Shown: positions 43,809-54,545, numbered from the stretch's first letter. The stretch is DNA of 64,000 nt from Lumbricus terrestris (GCA_949752735.1 OX457036.1:81380005-81444004), one strand, 5' to 3'. Notes: generated by a model from the letters alone, not told the origin. Numbers and translations are program-made.

Positions 43809-44007
43809 TGTTAAGAAACGAAGCGGATCACTTAGTAAACGATAAGATTTTAATAAGATTAATCGCCATGATCCTGAACTGAAACTAGCTGTCATTCTGC
43901 TGTTACCGGAAAAGGAAAGAACTAAACGCGAGAAAGAAGAACTGACGACTACATAATGTTAGGATAATCATAGTCGTTATATAGCGCTAGATCTATAAAG
44001 TCCAACA
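43809..44007 (-). repeat. copia 3-prime LTR
   Basis: 199 bp. On the minus strand it begins TGTTGGACTTTATAG and ends TTCTTAACA. The polypurine tract lies directly before it, at 44008-44016. No difference from the other LTR was seen. Confidence 0.9.
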
Positions 44008-44059
44008 CCCCTCCTTAACGACTACTTTACCATAACATCATAACAAATAAACTGTTCTC

Positions 44060-44236
44060 TCAATTTAGCCCAATTTCACTAGTAAACTTCCTAGTTTTAA
44101 CTGCTTCCAAAGGCTTAGCTAAGAGATCAGCTATCATGTGTTCACTAGAACAATACTTAATGTCTAGTTCCTTCTTTCTGTACATTTCCCGTACGAAATG
44201 ATATTTAGTTCCGACATGCTTTGTTCTGTAACTGTT
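44060..44236 (-). pseudogene. copia RNase H C-terminal remnant
   Basis: In another frame: KHVGTKYHFVREMYRKKELD, then SSEHMIADLLAKPLEAVKT and a stop at 44060-44062. This is the usual end of a copia polyprotein. The connection to the VDD fragment lacks roughly 250 codons. Confidence 0.75.
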
Positions 44237-44476
44237 TCAAAACACCCGGATCTTCATGACCATAGTTTTATTCATAAGTTCTTCAAACTTCTTTAACATT
44301 GTAGATTTTGTCGATGCTACAATCAGGTCATCCACATGAATTGAGATGTAAATCCATCCATCATCGTACTGTTTTGAATATAAACATAGATCATTGTCAC
44401 TTCTCTTGTATCCATCAGTGACAAGTACTTCATTGAGCTTTTTTGTTCCATTCATTTGCTCCTTGTTTAAGTCCAT
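44237..44476 (-). pseudogene. copia reverse transcriptase, shifted continuation
   Basis: This frame continues the reverse transcriptase after a +1/-1 shift: GYKRSDNDLCLYSKQYDDGW, then the catalytic SIHVDDLIVAS. It stops at 44237, where the sequence jumps to RNase H. Confidence 0.8.
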
Positions 44477-47351
44477 ATAAATTCTTTTTCAATTTACAGA
44501 CTTCTGTAGTGCCTTTCTGATATCCATCAGGTTGTTTCATGTAGACTTCATGAGATAGGTCACCATTCAGGTAAGCTGTTTCCACATCATAGTGTTTTAC
44601 TATCATGCCTTTAGAACCTGCTATAGTCAAGATAGTTCTCAGAGTTGATGGTTTTGCTACTGGAGCAAATACTTCATCATAGTCTTCTCCAAATTTCTGA
44701 GAATATCCTTGTGCTACTAAACGAGCTTTATATCTTGTTATATTTCCCTTTTCATCTTTCTTGATTTTGTAAACCCATTTGCTACCAATGGCTGTTTTGT
44801 TTTCAGGTAATTCTGTTAAGATCCATGTTCCATTTTCATTCAATGATTTCATTTCATCATCCATTGCTTTCCGCCAGGATTCTTGTTGTTGACAAGATAT
44901 TGCTTCCTTGTAACTTCTTGGTTCTGGCTCAACTGTTGTTATTTTATTAATGGTTTCAATTAGTCTTTCGGGCGGTTTCGCCTTGTTGACTCTTTCTGAT
45001 CTTCTTAAATTTACCTGAGTGTCTGTAGTTTCTGTAATTTCCTTATCAGGCTGTGTAATTTCTTCCTCGGGTAATTGATGTGTCGGAAAAAGAATAGTTT
45101 CATCATCAAAATCTGAATTTGACGACAGTTCTTCAACGTCCAAATCAAAATCACCCTCTGTTGACAAATGTGGATCTGTCTCGAGAAAAATTACATCTCT
45201 ACTGACGTATACTTTGTTAGTATTCACATCTAGTAGCCTGTAACCTTTTGTGCCTCTTTCATAACCGACGAAGGTCAATTTCTTGGCTTTATCGTCCAAT
45301 TTCTGTCTTTTCTCGGCAGGAATTGCTACGTACGCTTTAGATCCAAATCTCTTTATGTAGCTTAAATTTGGTTTTCTTTTGTTCCATCTTTCATAAGGAG
45401 TGCCTTCAATCCCTTCAACTGGTAATCTGTTCTGTAAATGGTTTGCTGTCATTATGGTTTCACCCCAAAATTGTAGCGGTAGATCTGCATCCTTTAACAT
45501 GCATCTTGTCATCTCGGTGAGATAACGATTCTTTCTTTCTGCACAACCATTCTGTTGAGGAGTATAAGGGTTTGTGAATTCTGCTTGAATTCCTTCACTT
45601 TTCATGAAATTCTGTAACCTTTGAGCTGTGTATTCCCCTCCTCTATCTGATCGAATTCTTTTCGGTGTTTTACCAAACCTTGTCTGAACATGCTTGACGT
45701 ACTCTTGAATCTTTTCAGGTACTTCAGATTTATTTGCCAATAAATACACTTCTGTATATTTACTGTAATCATCAATCATCGTCATGAAATATCTTTTCCC
45801 ACCAGGTGTTGTTGTCTGCATTGGTCCACAAACATCTGTATGTATTAAGTCTAGAATCTCATCTGACTTGGAATCTGACTTCTTTGGAATTGACTTTCTT
45901 GTCATCTTTGTTTGAATGCAACATTCACACACACTTGAGAATTTACACGGCTTGATGATGATTCCTGATACTTTATTCTGATTCACCATGTTTTGTATGG
46001 CTTTTGTATCTCTGTGTCCCATTCTGTTATGCCAAACGTGTATGCAACCTGTGCAACTTTGTGCAACCTGTGCGATATGTGTTTCCTTTACTTTATTCGT
46101 TTGGTCAGAGATTCTCAATTCAAACAAATCATTTTTGTCATCTGCAATTGCTATTGCTTCTCCATCCTTTATGATAGTGCATTTGTTTTCCTTGAATCTC
46201 ACTTCACAACCTTTAGTGACAAGTTTCTTTACTGAAATTAAATTTCCTTTCAATTGTGGGACGTACAAGACTCCACACAATTTTGCAACATGTATCTCTC
46301 CATTTTCCTTTATGAAATTTATCATCACATCACCACTTCCAGCTGTTTTAATCTTTCGACCATCAGCGAGAAAAACTTCACTGTTGTACTGTCTGTTAAT
46401 GTTCAAGAAGAAATTTCTGTTACTGCACATATGTGTTGTTGCACCAGAATCAACGTGCCAAACACTACTTATGTCTTTTTCGTTTGCTTTAAGACATGCA
46501 TGTGCTACACTTTCTGTTGGTTTTTCTTCATTGAAATTTTCTCTCAACGTTTTAACCGCATGGTCTGGATTTCTTTTCTTCCACTGGATGTACTTTCTGC
46601 AATCTCTTTTTAAGTGGTTAGGTTTCTTACAGAAGTAACATGTGCGATGTTCCTTAGGATTTGTTTCTGGTTCTGTTGCCTTTAAAACCTTTAATTCCTG
46701 TCCTTTATGTGTTGAGGAATTACTTGTCCTTCTTGTAAACTCTTCAAGGAGTTTGTTTTTGACTAATTCAACAGTCAAATCACCTTCAGGTCTGCTTTCT
46801 AATGCTGTAATCAGTGTCCCGTAACTTTCTGGAAGACTACTGAGGAAGAAAGCAACTGTTAAATGCTCTGCCAACGTTTCTCCCAACGCCGTGAGCTGGT
46901 CAATTAAATTTTCCATTTCCGCAAGATGGTTTTGCATATCACCATGTTCTGTTAACTTTAATGCACACAGTTTTCTCAATAAATTGACTTTACTGGACAG
47001 TGTTGCCTTTTGATGATACTTCTTTAATTGTTCCCATAAACCTTTTGCCGTAGTTTCTTTCCTTATTAGATGAAGTTGGTTGTCTTCAACTAACAAACCT
47101 ATCGTGGCTCTTGCTTTTCCATCTTTACTTTGCCACGCTTCCGTAATAGGATCGGGGGTTTCTTTAGTGACAGTGTCCCACAAGTCCTCTTTAATTAGCA
47201 GAAGTTCAACTTTAAACTTCCAAATCTGGTAGTTGCTATTATTCAGTTTTGCGATTTTACCTGAGCCTTTATCCGTCATCTTTATTCTTTCGGTGAAAAG
47301 AAATAGACAACTGTTTCTCGCATTTCTGTCGCGATGTAAGAAAACAGTCAC
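44430..47351 (-). CDS. copia Gag-Pol polyprotein, 5-prime part, ending at a frameshift
   Basis: The first Met in frame is at 47351; a Met at about residue 25 (TDKGSGKIAKLNNSNYQIWK follows) is the likelier start by family comparison. Order: Gag with a CYFCKKPNHLKRDC knuckle, protease with DSGATTHM, integrase with an HH-CC finger and DDE core (HTDVCGPM, DRGGEYT, PQQNGCAERKN), then the start of reverse transcriptase (KHYDVETAYLNGDL). The order INT before RT defines Ty1/copia. The frame is lost just after LYGLKQGANEWNKK. The long plus-strand frames here are shadows. Confidence 0.9.
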   Translation of the reverse strand: MTVFLHRDRNARNSCLFLFTERIKMTDKGSGKIAKLNNSNYQIWKFKVELLLIKEDLWDTVTKETPDPITEAWQSKDGKARATIGLLVEDNQLHLIRKETTAKGLWEQLKKYHQKATLSSKVNLLRKLCALKLTEHGDMQNHLAEMENLIDQLTALGETLAEHLTVAFFLSSLPESYGTLITALESRPEGDLTVELVKNKLLEEFTRRTSNSSTHKGQELKVLKATEPETNPKEHRTCYFCKKPNHLKRDCRKYIQWKKRNPDHAVKTLRENFNEEKPTESVAHACLKANEKDISSVWHVDSGATTHMCSNRNFFLNINRQYNSEVFLADGRKIKTAGSGDVMINFIKENGEIHVAKLCGVLYVPQLKGNLISVKKLVTKGCEVRFKENKCTIIKDGEAIAIADDKNDLFELRISDQTNKVKETHIAQVAQSCTGCIHVWHNRMGHRDTKAIQNMVNQNKVSGIIIKPCKFSSVCECCIQTKMTRKSIPKKSDSKSDEILDLIHTDVCGPMQTTTPGGKRYFMTMIDDYSKYTEVYLLANKSEVPEKIQEYVKHVQTRFGKTPKRIRSDRGGEYTAQRLQNFMKSEGIQAEFTNPYTPQQNGCAERKNRYLTEMTRCMLKDADLPLQFWGETIMTANHLQNRLPVEGIEGTPYERWNKRKPNLSYIKRFGSKAYVAIPAEKRQKLDDKAKKLTFVGYERGTKGYRLLDVNTNKVYVSRDVIFLETDPHLSTEGDFDLDVEELSSNSDFDDETILFPTHQLPEEEITQPDKEITETTDTQVNLRRSERVNKAKPPERLIETINKITTVEPEPRSYKEAISCQQQESWRKAMDDEMKSLNENGTWILTELPENKTAIGSKWVYKIKKDEKGNITRYKARLVAQGYSQKFGEDYDEVFAPVAKPSTLRTILTIAGSKGMIVKHYDVETAYLNGDLSHEVYMKQPDGYQKGTTEVCKLKKNLYGLKQGANEWNKKAQ

Positions 47352-47456
47352 GCTATACTGCGCAGTTGACCGGATTATCCTTATTTGTCTTATTAAAGTT
47401 CTATTTCATAAACTTTTGTGATCATTACGTGCTCTAGGCTTGCTGGGCCCATAACC

Positions 47457-47655
47457 TGTTAAGAAACGAAGCGGATCACTTAGTAAACGATAAGATTTTA
47501 ATAAGATTAATCGCCATGATCCTGAACTGAAACTAGCTGTCATTCTGCTGTTACCGGAAAAGGAAAGAACTAAACGCGAGAAAGAAGAACTGACGACTAC
47601 ATAATGTTAGGATAATCATAGTCGTTATATAGCGCTAGATCTATAAAGTCCAACA
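47457..47655 (-). repeat. copia 5-prime LTR
   Basis: 199 bp, matching the partner at 43809-44007. The primer binding site (complement at 47441-47456) abuts it. It would contain the promoter of the element; a TATATAG word occurs in it. Confidence 0.9.
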
Positions 47656-47689
47656 AAAAATGCTTTGGTTTCTGGAGCTTCTTCCCAGA

Positions 47690-47895
47690 CCCCGCTGAGA
47701 GAACTTACGACACTCTCCCAGACCTCCTAGTCCTAGTCGGTATGGGCTTCGTGCCTTTGACACTCGTAGCTTTGCGCCTTCGGCGTTTACAATATGAGCA
47801 CCCACAAGGGAAATGTTCTAGTTGCGCCTCTGTGAGGGAGGAAAGGGTCAGGGCTTCAGCCCCCCCAAATTTGAACTCTTGGCGCCGCCCCTGTA
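47690..47895 (-). mobile_element. Repeat fragment with CAGGGGCGGCGCCAAGA terminus
   Basis: Second locus with the terminus described at 15563. It directly abuts the copia insertion site on one side and a GGAT-type satellite on the other. Confidence 0.4.
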
Positions 47896-48052
47896 TGAAC
47901 GGATTGATGAATGGATGGACGGATGGATGGATGAACGGATTGATGAATGGACGGACGGATGGATGAACGGATGGATGGATGAATGAACGGATGGATGGAT
48001 GAATGGATAGATGCTTAGTTGGATTGTTGAACGGACGAACGGACGGATGAAT
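47890..48052. repeat. GGAT/GAAC tetranucleotide array
   Basis: Tandem words GGATGGAT, GAACGGAT and GAATGGAC. Frames of the HPSIHPS type across it are artefacts. Confidence 0.9.
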
Positions 48053-48059
48053 GTAGGCA

Positions 48060-50478
48060 AGACTTAGTATCGACATAATATTTATTATGTGAACTAATGA
48101 TCGAAAGAGACTACATGTATATACAAATATATAATTTATGTATAAATATATATATATATATATATCTTTAAAGAAACGCTTTGGCAGACAATCTGGAAGT
48201 CAATCCTCGGTTCGTTGTTTTCAATATTTGCCAACGATTATCGCAGACCGGAAAGGAAAACAAACGACAGCAAATCAGACACGATTGGCTTTAGTCCGCA
48301 GAGAAGGTTTCAATTATACGCCTCGTCATATCTGCGATCACGTTACTCCTCGTCTTTAAGATAATGTATTTACACTCAGTGCGCCAGTAAATACAACAAT
48401 GTTGCAGAATGTGTCAAAACGGAATGTCTTTGTAAATGCCTCCTTCATTCTGTATCGTTTAAGGTTCTTTGGGGCGCCGCCTTCATGGGTGAAAATGTAA
48501 TTCAAAACACTCATACGGAAAATCTTTTTTGGCAATCAACGCTAAGGTTGTCGGCTAGATTGATTGAATAGCATACATGTATACACGGAGTAGTTATCCG
48601 GAGAATAGAAGATGGTTGATTATTTATGCGGGGTTAGGCTACCTGAAATTCCTGAATTCAGATGTTTATCTTACTTACAAGTGTATGCGTGTATCAATGA
48701 ATAAAATAATACGGCATCTTTAACCTCTGTTTTTATCTTTGATTATTTCTCTTCTCCCAATTATCATAATTACATAAACAAGGGTTTCAAGTTTAAGATG
48801 CAGCTGAAGATGTAGCAAAGCAAAATAATTGTCCGTTTCCGTTTTTTTTTCTAATGAAACGACTTTTTCGTTTTTTAATTCCGTTTCCTTCGTTTTCTAC
48901 ATCCATGGTTTTCGCACATACCGGTAAATTAACAGACATTTTGCAATTGCAATGTAACATGCATGATAGTTTCTTTAGCTTCGTCAGTAGATAGGTGTAG
49001 GCCTACTTCTAGTTCTAAGATGCATTCTACGGTCGAATGTTCAGCGAAATGCTATGAGTTGCATAGCAAGTGCATTTTTGAACGCAAAATTCTTTCAACC
49101 TCCTGAAGAGGTGTAGGATGACTGCTCCGGTAGCCTATAACGTGTTGGACAAAATCTGCAGAAATCTGTTTGCCTTCAAATATAAAAAGTACTAAGAGTT
49201 CACATGCTGCATGAATAACAGTCAACCTCCAGTGTTCTGCTGCTGAAAAGGTTGGTTCACTGTGTTTTAGCTGACGAAATGTCAGGTCAGAGTTTCTTTA
49301 GATGATTCTTCAGCAATGCAACGCATAGATACGGTTTGTTTAGTTGGTTAGATGCTATTGTCTTGTCTGTAAATCAACGAGATGATTCAATCCCCATCCC
49401 ACTTCCCCATCCCATCCCACTCCCCATCCTACTTCCCCGATCTCAACAGAATAGATTTAGACAGACTGCAGCATAGCAGCGCAGCGTTTGAATGAGATTT
49501 ATGTTGGTCAGCATTCGATTGTAAACAGCCGACTGTTTCTTAAAACGTCTGCCTGATTGAGTGCTTAACGGTCATGGCTGGCAAGGAATCTGTCACATCA
49601 GGGGCGTAGCCAGTCATTAGAAAGTGGGGTGGTTATGGCAGGGTCCCGACGCATTTGGCATTTTTACAGCAAGCTTGGCTCGACCCCTCGCACGCCCACG
49701 CCCGAATGAAAAATTAACGGATTTGAAGAAATTGTGTTGGTCATATTTTTCAAAGTGAGTTGGTTCAAATCAACCCAAACCACCCCGTGTCAACGCCACT
49801 GTGTCACACATAATTAGTCAAAGCTTCATGACATCAAAGATTCTGCATTCATTATATGCCTATTCCAAATGGAAATCATGGCAGTCTACCTCTTTATGGG
49901 TCGACCATTTCAAAACGGTGATGAAAACCAATTGATAAGTTATGCCACCAAGTTCCCTTTGAAAGCGCACTACACGTAAATCCGAGCCACGTATATAGTA
50001 CTTAAGAAATGACAAAGTAGAAAGAAGGAAGTCTAAAGGATTTATTGAGCAAATTCCGCACAAGTCGAACCAATAAATCAAAGGAAGAAATTGCAGGAAC
50101 AGGGGGTGGTCCCGACTCCCGTGACTGAAGGACACCTACAGCGAGAGTGAACCAAGTGTATGGTCTGCAGGGAATTCGATGGAAGTCTACAAATTGCAAC
50201 CTGTCCAAAAGAGAAGTACTTAGACAAACACAGGCAGACACGTAGACACACACGGTTATCGATACTTACAGGTAATGGACACAGAGACACGCGTATATAT
50301 ATAAATATATAGGCCTACAAAGTCCAACACAGAAACATGAGAGTTTTTAGACTGATCCCAGAAGTGTGCACTTTATCAGAACAATTATCCTACACGTGCA
50401 TTCATAAAAAATGTCTATTAGCCATCGGCCCTACATGTTTTGTATATCTGTATGCATACATTTATGCGAGGCGTCAAT

Positions 50479-50480
<2 letters not shown>
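48060..50480. other. Intergenic, no gene seen
   Basis: Contains small TATA arrays (48150), a CCCCATCCCA tandem near 49393-49440 and a fragment beginning AGGGGCGTAGCCAGTCATTA near 49601, another probable repeat edge. No splice-consistent coding exon was found. Confidence 0.4.
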
Positions 50481-50481
<1 letters not shown>

Positions 50482-50544
<63 letters not shown>

Positions 50545-50558
50545 CGTGTGTGTGTGTG
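50482..50558. repeat. (TA)n(TG)n microsatellite
   Basis: About 20 TA units pass into TG units; it lies 50 bases left of the mariner-like element. Confidence 0.95.
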
Positions 50559-50785
50559 CAGCTGATGTTTGTAAGCTAGAAGCGTATATTATATTATAAT
50601 ATATATACACTGTGAGCCATAAAAACCGTGCCACTTTATTTTTAGTTACATCTCTGTCATTTCTTTATCGATTTGTACACTTTTTGCATCATTTTAAACA
50701 GGAATCAATACTCTAAAGAGCAGAAATAAACATTATCGATTTCATCCTACATGTATGTTAAACTTGTCTTGCGAAACTGAAGACA

Positions 50786-50990
50786 CTAAAAAAACACGTG
50801 AGAATCGGTCAATGCCGCATTTTTACTACTTAAATGCAACCAATTTTTCAGTGCCTTTATTTGTTTAAAGTTTGTGTTCAAAATGACTTCCTTTTTCACG
50901 TACACATGGTGCCAATCAATTGCAGTGTCAATTGCAGTGTCAATAAGATGTTGTTCCAGATCGTTCCAGATGGATACGAGACACTGCCGA
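50786..50990 (-). pseudogene. Transposase C-terminal remnant
   Basis: NTDELRQCLVSIWNDLEQHL resembles the C-terminal helix of mariner transposases. A direct duplication (GTGTCAATTGCA, twice, near 50923-50945) has inserted an extra IDTA repeat. Confidence 0.6.
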
Positions 50991-51105
50991 AGTTCATCAG
51001 TGTTCTGAATGCGCTTTTGGTACACGCGCTGTTCCATAAGCATTTCAGTTCCAAATCGTTATGAATAATGCGTCTGACCGTCGTTTGTGTAAGATTCAGC
51101 TCTCT

Positions 51106-51384
51106 CTAGATTTGTCTGGTTGAAAGATGTGTTTTAGGCTGGTCTTCCTGGCTCTGAACCAATTCATTGACAGCGGCGATATTATCTTCAGTTCGCGACG
51201 ATTTTGGCCGACCACTTCCCGCAGCGCGTTCAACTGAACCGATAGTTCTCAACTTTCGCAGAAAGTCATCTAATGTTCTTCTTTTCCAATTCTTGTTCGG
51301 AAACTCCTTAATTAATCGTCTAGAAGAATAATTTTTGCATTCCCGCAGATTTTTAATTAAAATTTTATCCTCATAGCTCAACAT
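51106..51384 (-). pseudogene. Transposase N-terminus (helix-turn-helix) of the mariner-like element
   Basis: LSYEDKILIKNLRECKNYSS, FLRKLRTIGSVERAAGSGRP and RTEDNIAAVNELVQ match the two helix-turn-helix regions and the GRP linker of transposases of the DUF4817/HTH class. It stops after THLSTRQI. The catalytic core that should follow has been deleted. Confidence 0.8.
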
Positions 51385-51656
51385 TTTAAAATTTTAACTC
51401 AAATTTTCAACCATCAACTTTATTTACATTATGCTGCGAAACGGATATGACGTCATCGCGCAAGTAAATAAGTAAATCGTAGAGATTTAATTTTTCTTTC
51501 AAACGACACAAAAAGATATAAAATTGTTAAAATATCGACCGAGATATAGCTAAGAATAAATTGGCACGGTTTTTATGGCTCACAGTGTATATGTATAATA
51601 TATATATATGTATGTATAATGCGTGTGCGCGGATGCTTGAGGAGGTCTGTGGGTGG

Positions 51657-51836
51657 CTAAGACGTGGAGCGCGTGGGCGTGTGTGGGACTGGCTGCAGTG
51701 AGACCGTTGCTGCTGCTTCGGATGCGGATGTTGGTGTAGCATCTTCCTCTTCAAACGCATCGTCGTAAGTGCACGTCAAGCACTTTTTATGCGCAGCCAG
51801 ATGCTGGCAACCATCTCTCAAGCACCATTCTTTCAC
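51657..51836 (-). CDS. Orphan terminal exon with a Cys4 motif
   Basis: It follows a good acceptor (TCCCTGCAG) and is open for 59 codons in phase 0 to TAG at 51659-51657. It encodes VKEWCLRDGCQHLAAHKKCLTC (a C-x4-C-x8-C-x2-C zinc-binding pattern), an acidic stretch DDAFEEEDATP and a Ser/Ala/Thr-rich tail. The spacing does not fit A20 fingers (x11). Upstream exons on the minus strand to the right were not found. It may be the 3-prime exon of an otherwise unseen gene. Confidence 0.35.
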   Translation of the reverse strand: MKEWCLRDGCQHLAAHKKCLTCTYDDAFEEEDATPTSASEAAATVSLQPVPHTPTRSTS

Positions 51837-51933
51837 CTGCAGGGAACGCCAAGTTCCTTATATATATATATATATTTTTATATATAGATCTATATATATA
51901 TTCGTGGCATACAGGCATTGTAATGTGAGCTAT

Positions 51934-51940
51934 ACATAGT

Positions 51941-51980
<40 letters not shown>
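51934..51980. repeat. (AT)n microsatellite
   Basis: About 20 AT units; a shorter TATA tract lies at 51858-51900. Confidence 0.9.
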
Positions 51981-51982
<2 letters not shown>

Positions 51983-51989
51983 TACGAAT

Positions 51990-54140
51990 GTATGTAATTT
52001 AATTTGAATCATTTATCATTGATGTCTAACTGTCTATATGCTGTAAGCTTATATGTAATAAGTCTCAGGATGTTCTTGCTGTGCGTCGATTGCATCATGA
52101 GTCTTTTCATCATGAGTTCCGTCGTCAACTTTTGCTAATGCAACTACATTGACGCGTGACTTTAACAGTGCAACGTATATAGCTGACTTAGCGACAATAA
52201 CAGTGGTTGCAATAATAGTAGTTATGTAACAGTAGCAGCAGCAGCAGCAGCAGTAGCAGTAGCAGTAGTAGGCAGTAGTAGGCCTAGTAGTATATATAAT
52301 AGTAGTAGCAGCAACAGTAGCAGTAGCACCAACATTAGCAGTAACATGCAGTGAAATGCAGATGCAGTTTTCGTCTTGTGAGTAGAAAGATTAGGCCAAC
52401 TAGAAGTTAGTTAACTTAACCATAAAACTATGTAGCACAACTGCTAACAAACGCATTTCTCGTTGTCAGACGAAGGCTGAGTCAGATGACCAGCACTCAC
52501 ATGTTGGCGCTATATCAAGTGAACTTAGTATGGTCGGTGTGACTGTTTAGGTGCCAGGTTAGAATGCATGCTATACCGGTATACGAGAGACCATGCATAA
52601 CTCGATGCCTGCATGGTGCAACGGTGAAAATCGTTCGTCTTGATAGAGAAGAGGCGATGCAGAAGCGAATTTCATTTAACATAGACCCGGTGAAAGGCTG
52701 GTTACCTTCCGTGGATTATGTGTAGCGCTGGGAATTTGCATGGAAGAGCTATCTGTGACGTTTTTGGTATTTAAACCAGAGCTCTTCCGTGTATGCTCTT
52801 CTCTAAACCGCTGCTCATGGGTCTTTTTAATCAATTAGAGAGAATCAAGCGATAATCAAAAGCTGAGCAAAGGTGATGCTATCCGATATTTGCATAGGCC
52901 TACACATATAGGCCTACGAATTTACCAGCCCACTGACGAAGACCTCTGCACTCACGAGTCTATATTCTATACACTAGGCTATAGTATTACGTTTAGATCT
53001 AAAGGCCTTCATGCGCATGCATTAGCCAATGGAGCGATCTAGGCTCACGTATCACGCATATCAAACAGGTCATTTAGATTAATTGAACTAACATATAAAA
53101 CAAACAGTAGAGTTTTTCGCATGTGCTTAAAATATTGACGTCTTGTCTTAAAGTATTAAATTATATAAATTAATTAATGACAAGGTACCAAAATCCAGTG
53201 ATGGACATGCTAGTTGGCTTTTTTCGAAATGAAAAATACAAATTTATTTTAATTTTCAATACACTTCTGTAAACGTATATTTTAGAATCATTTCAAAATG
53301 TGATTTTGGAGAATTCAAAATAACTCACGTTTCTTACTGGTCATGTAAACAGTATTTGTAATTCGTCGTAGATATTTATTTTCTGACATAGCCTTACTAT
53401 ACGCCGAGTAGGGTATTAATGTCATATGAAATGCAAGGATAGGCTGCATCTGACAGTGACACAAATCACTTCAAATCGATTGCAGATTTCAGAATTCCGC
53501 AGAATAGCTAATACTTCTAAACATGAACATAAATACATATTACCTAATCCTAATATATTTGCCTTTCTGCTTGAATACTTGCATTGACTTTCTGTTCAGC
53601 AGATAATTATTTTCAATTTGGGTTCATAGTTCATACAACTGTGAACTCTGGCCAGCCACAATATTTAAAATCAGTTCTTGTGCTTCGTAATCCAGACTTA
53701 TCATTACTGAAGGTGGTCATCTTATAAGGCTTACATCTAATAATAATAATGACGACAATATTGTTCTATGGCACCGTAAAGGGTGCCTCTACAAACAAGA
53801 ACGTAATCGGTCAGAGGTAAAAACAATCTGTCTGGTCATGATACTAAAACGAAGAACTGTTCTTGGTGACGAGTTTTTCAGCCCATGGATTTAGGCCTAC
53901 TTTCTGGATCTCTCTTCTCTGTCTGTGAGCGTTGTCCAATGTCCAGCTCCCTGCTTTCAAATTGGTGATTATCCACGGTTATAGGCTGCAGTCTCTCTGT
54001 GTTAGAGACTGGTCTTCTGAACATTGATCTGACTGCAGCTTGGTTTAGGAGTGCCATCGGCTTATGCTTTTAGCCTTAGACACCGGCTCAATAGTAGTTA
54101 CTAATAGCAATTATTATTTTAATAGGTGTTCAAGCCACAA
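51990..54140. other. Intergenic, no gene seen
   Basis: Contains AGC/AGT trinucleotide runs at 52229-52340 and several TAGGCCTA words (52281, 52896, 52911, 53895). If the exon at 51836 is real, its upstream exons should be in here or further right. Confidence 0.4.
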
Positions 54141-54149
54141 GAAGCCATA

Positions 54150-54545
54150 GATGACACCTTCATTGGCTTCCCTTAATATAAAATTCTCTGTCTTACATAT
54201 AAGCTGTTCTTGGGTACAGCTCCTCGCTACCTCTGTGATCTTATTAGGCGACCTATCTCAACTATCACTGGACGTCCTCTTCGCTATTTAGACCGTCATG
54301 ACCTTCTTATACGGTATACCACGGTCTCGGACTGTTCCAGCCCAGCATCGTGCCTTTGTTTTTGCTTCTGTCGGCTCTTTACTTTGGTATGGCCTCCCTG
54401 CTATAATTCGTACTCAGATCTTATCTGGAAGCACTGCTGTTTGCGCGTCTCCTTAAAACTTTTCTTTTTCCAAGGGGATCTTCGCACTGGAAGCGCCTCT
54501 GATTAGGTTGTGCTGTGAGAGGCGCTTTATAAATCCAAAAATAGT
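54150..54545 (+). mobile_element. LINE fragment (C-terminal end and 3-prime hairpin)
   Basis: LGTAPRYLCDLI and a RPLRYLDRHDLL block match the C-terminal part of the CR1/L2-type reverse transcriptase at 12697 (LGLAPAYLCELC). Frameshifts follow. The end is the perfect hairpin AGCGCCTCT (54492) / AGAGGCGCT (54518) then TTATAAAT. Confidence 0.7.

Larger units (their letters stand above)
43809..47655 (-). mobile_element. Ty1/copia LTR retrotransposon, recent but internally damaged
   Basis: Two 199-bp LTRs (43809-44007 and 47457-47655) begin TG and end CA, look identical by eye, and are flanked by the 5-bp repeat AAAAA. Read on the minus strand: 5-prime LTR, primer site, gag-pol, polypurine tract AAGGAGGGG, 3-prime LTR. 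The primer site GGTTATGGGCCCAGCA is complementary to the anticodon arm of initiator tRNA-Met, as in Drosophila copia. Pol is broken: a frameshift near 44440, then a deletion from after the VDD box to the end of RNase H. It cannot be autonomous. Confidence 0.9.
50608..51587 (-). mobile_element. mariner/Tc1-like element, internal deletion derivative
   Basis: Perfect 26-bp terminal inverted repeats beginning CACTGTGAGCCATAAAA, with TA on both sides as target duplication. Inside are the N-terminal DNA-binding part and the extreme C-terminus of a transposase on the minus strand; the catalytic DDD/E core is absent. Total 980 bp, where a full element would be about 1.3 kb or more. Confidence 0.9.

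Noticed and set aside
45988..46638. 216-codon plus-strand frame
   Set aside because: Antisense shadow of the copia Gag-Pol frame; no domain.
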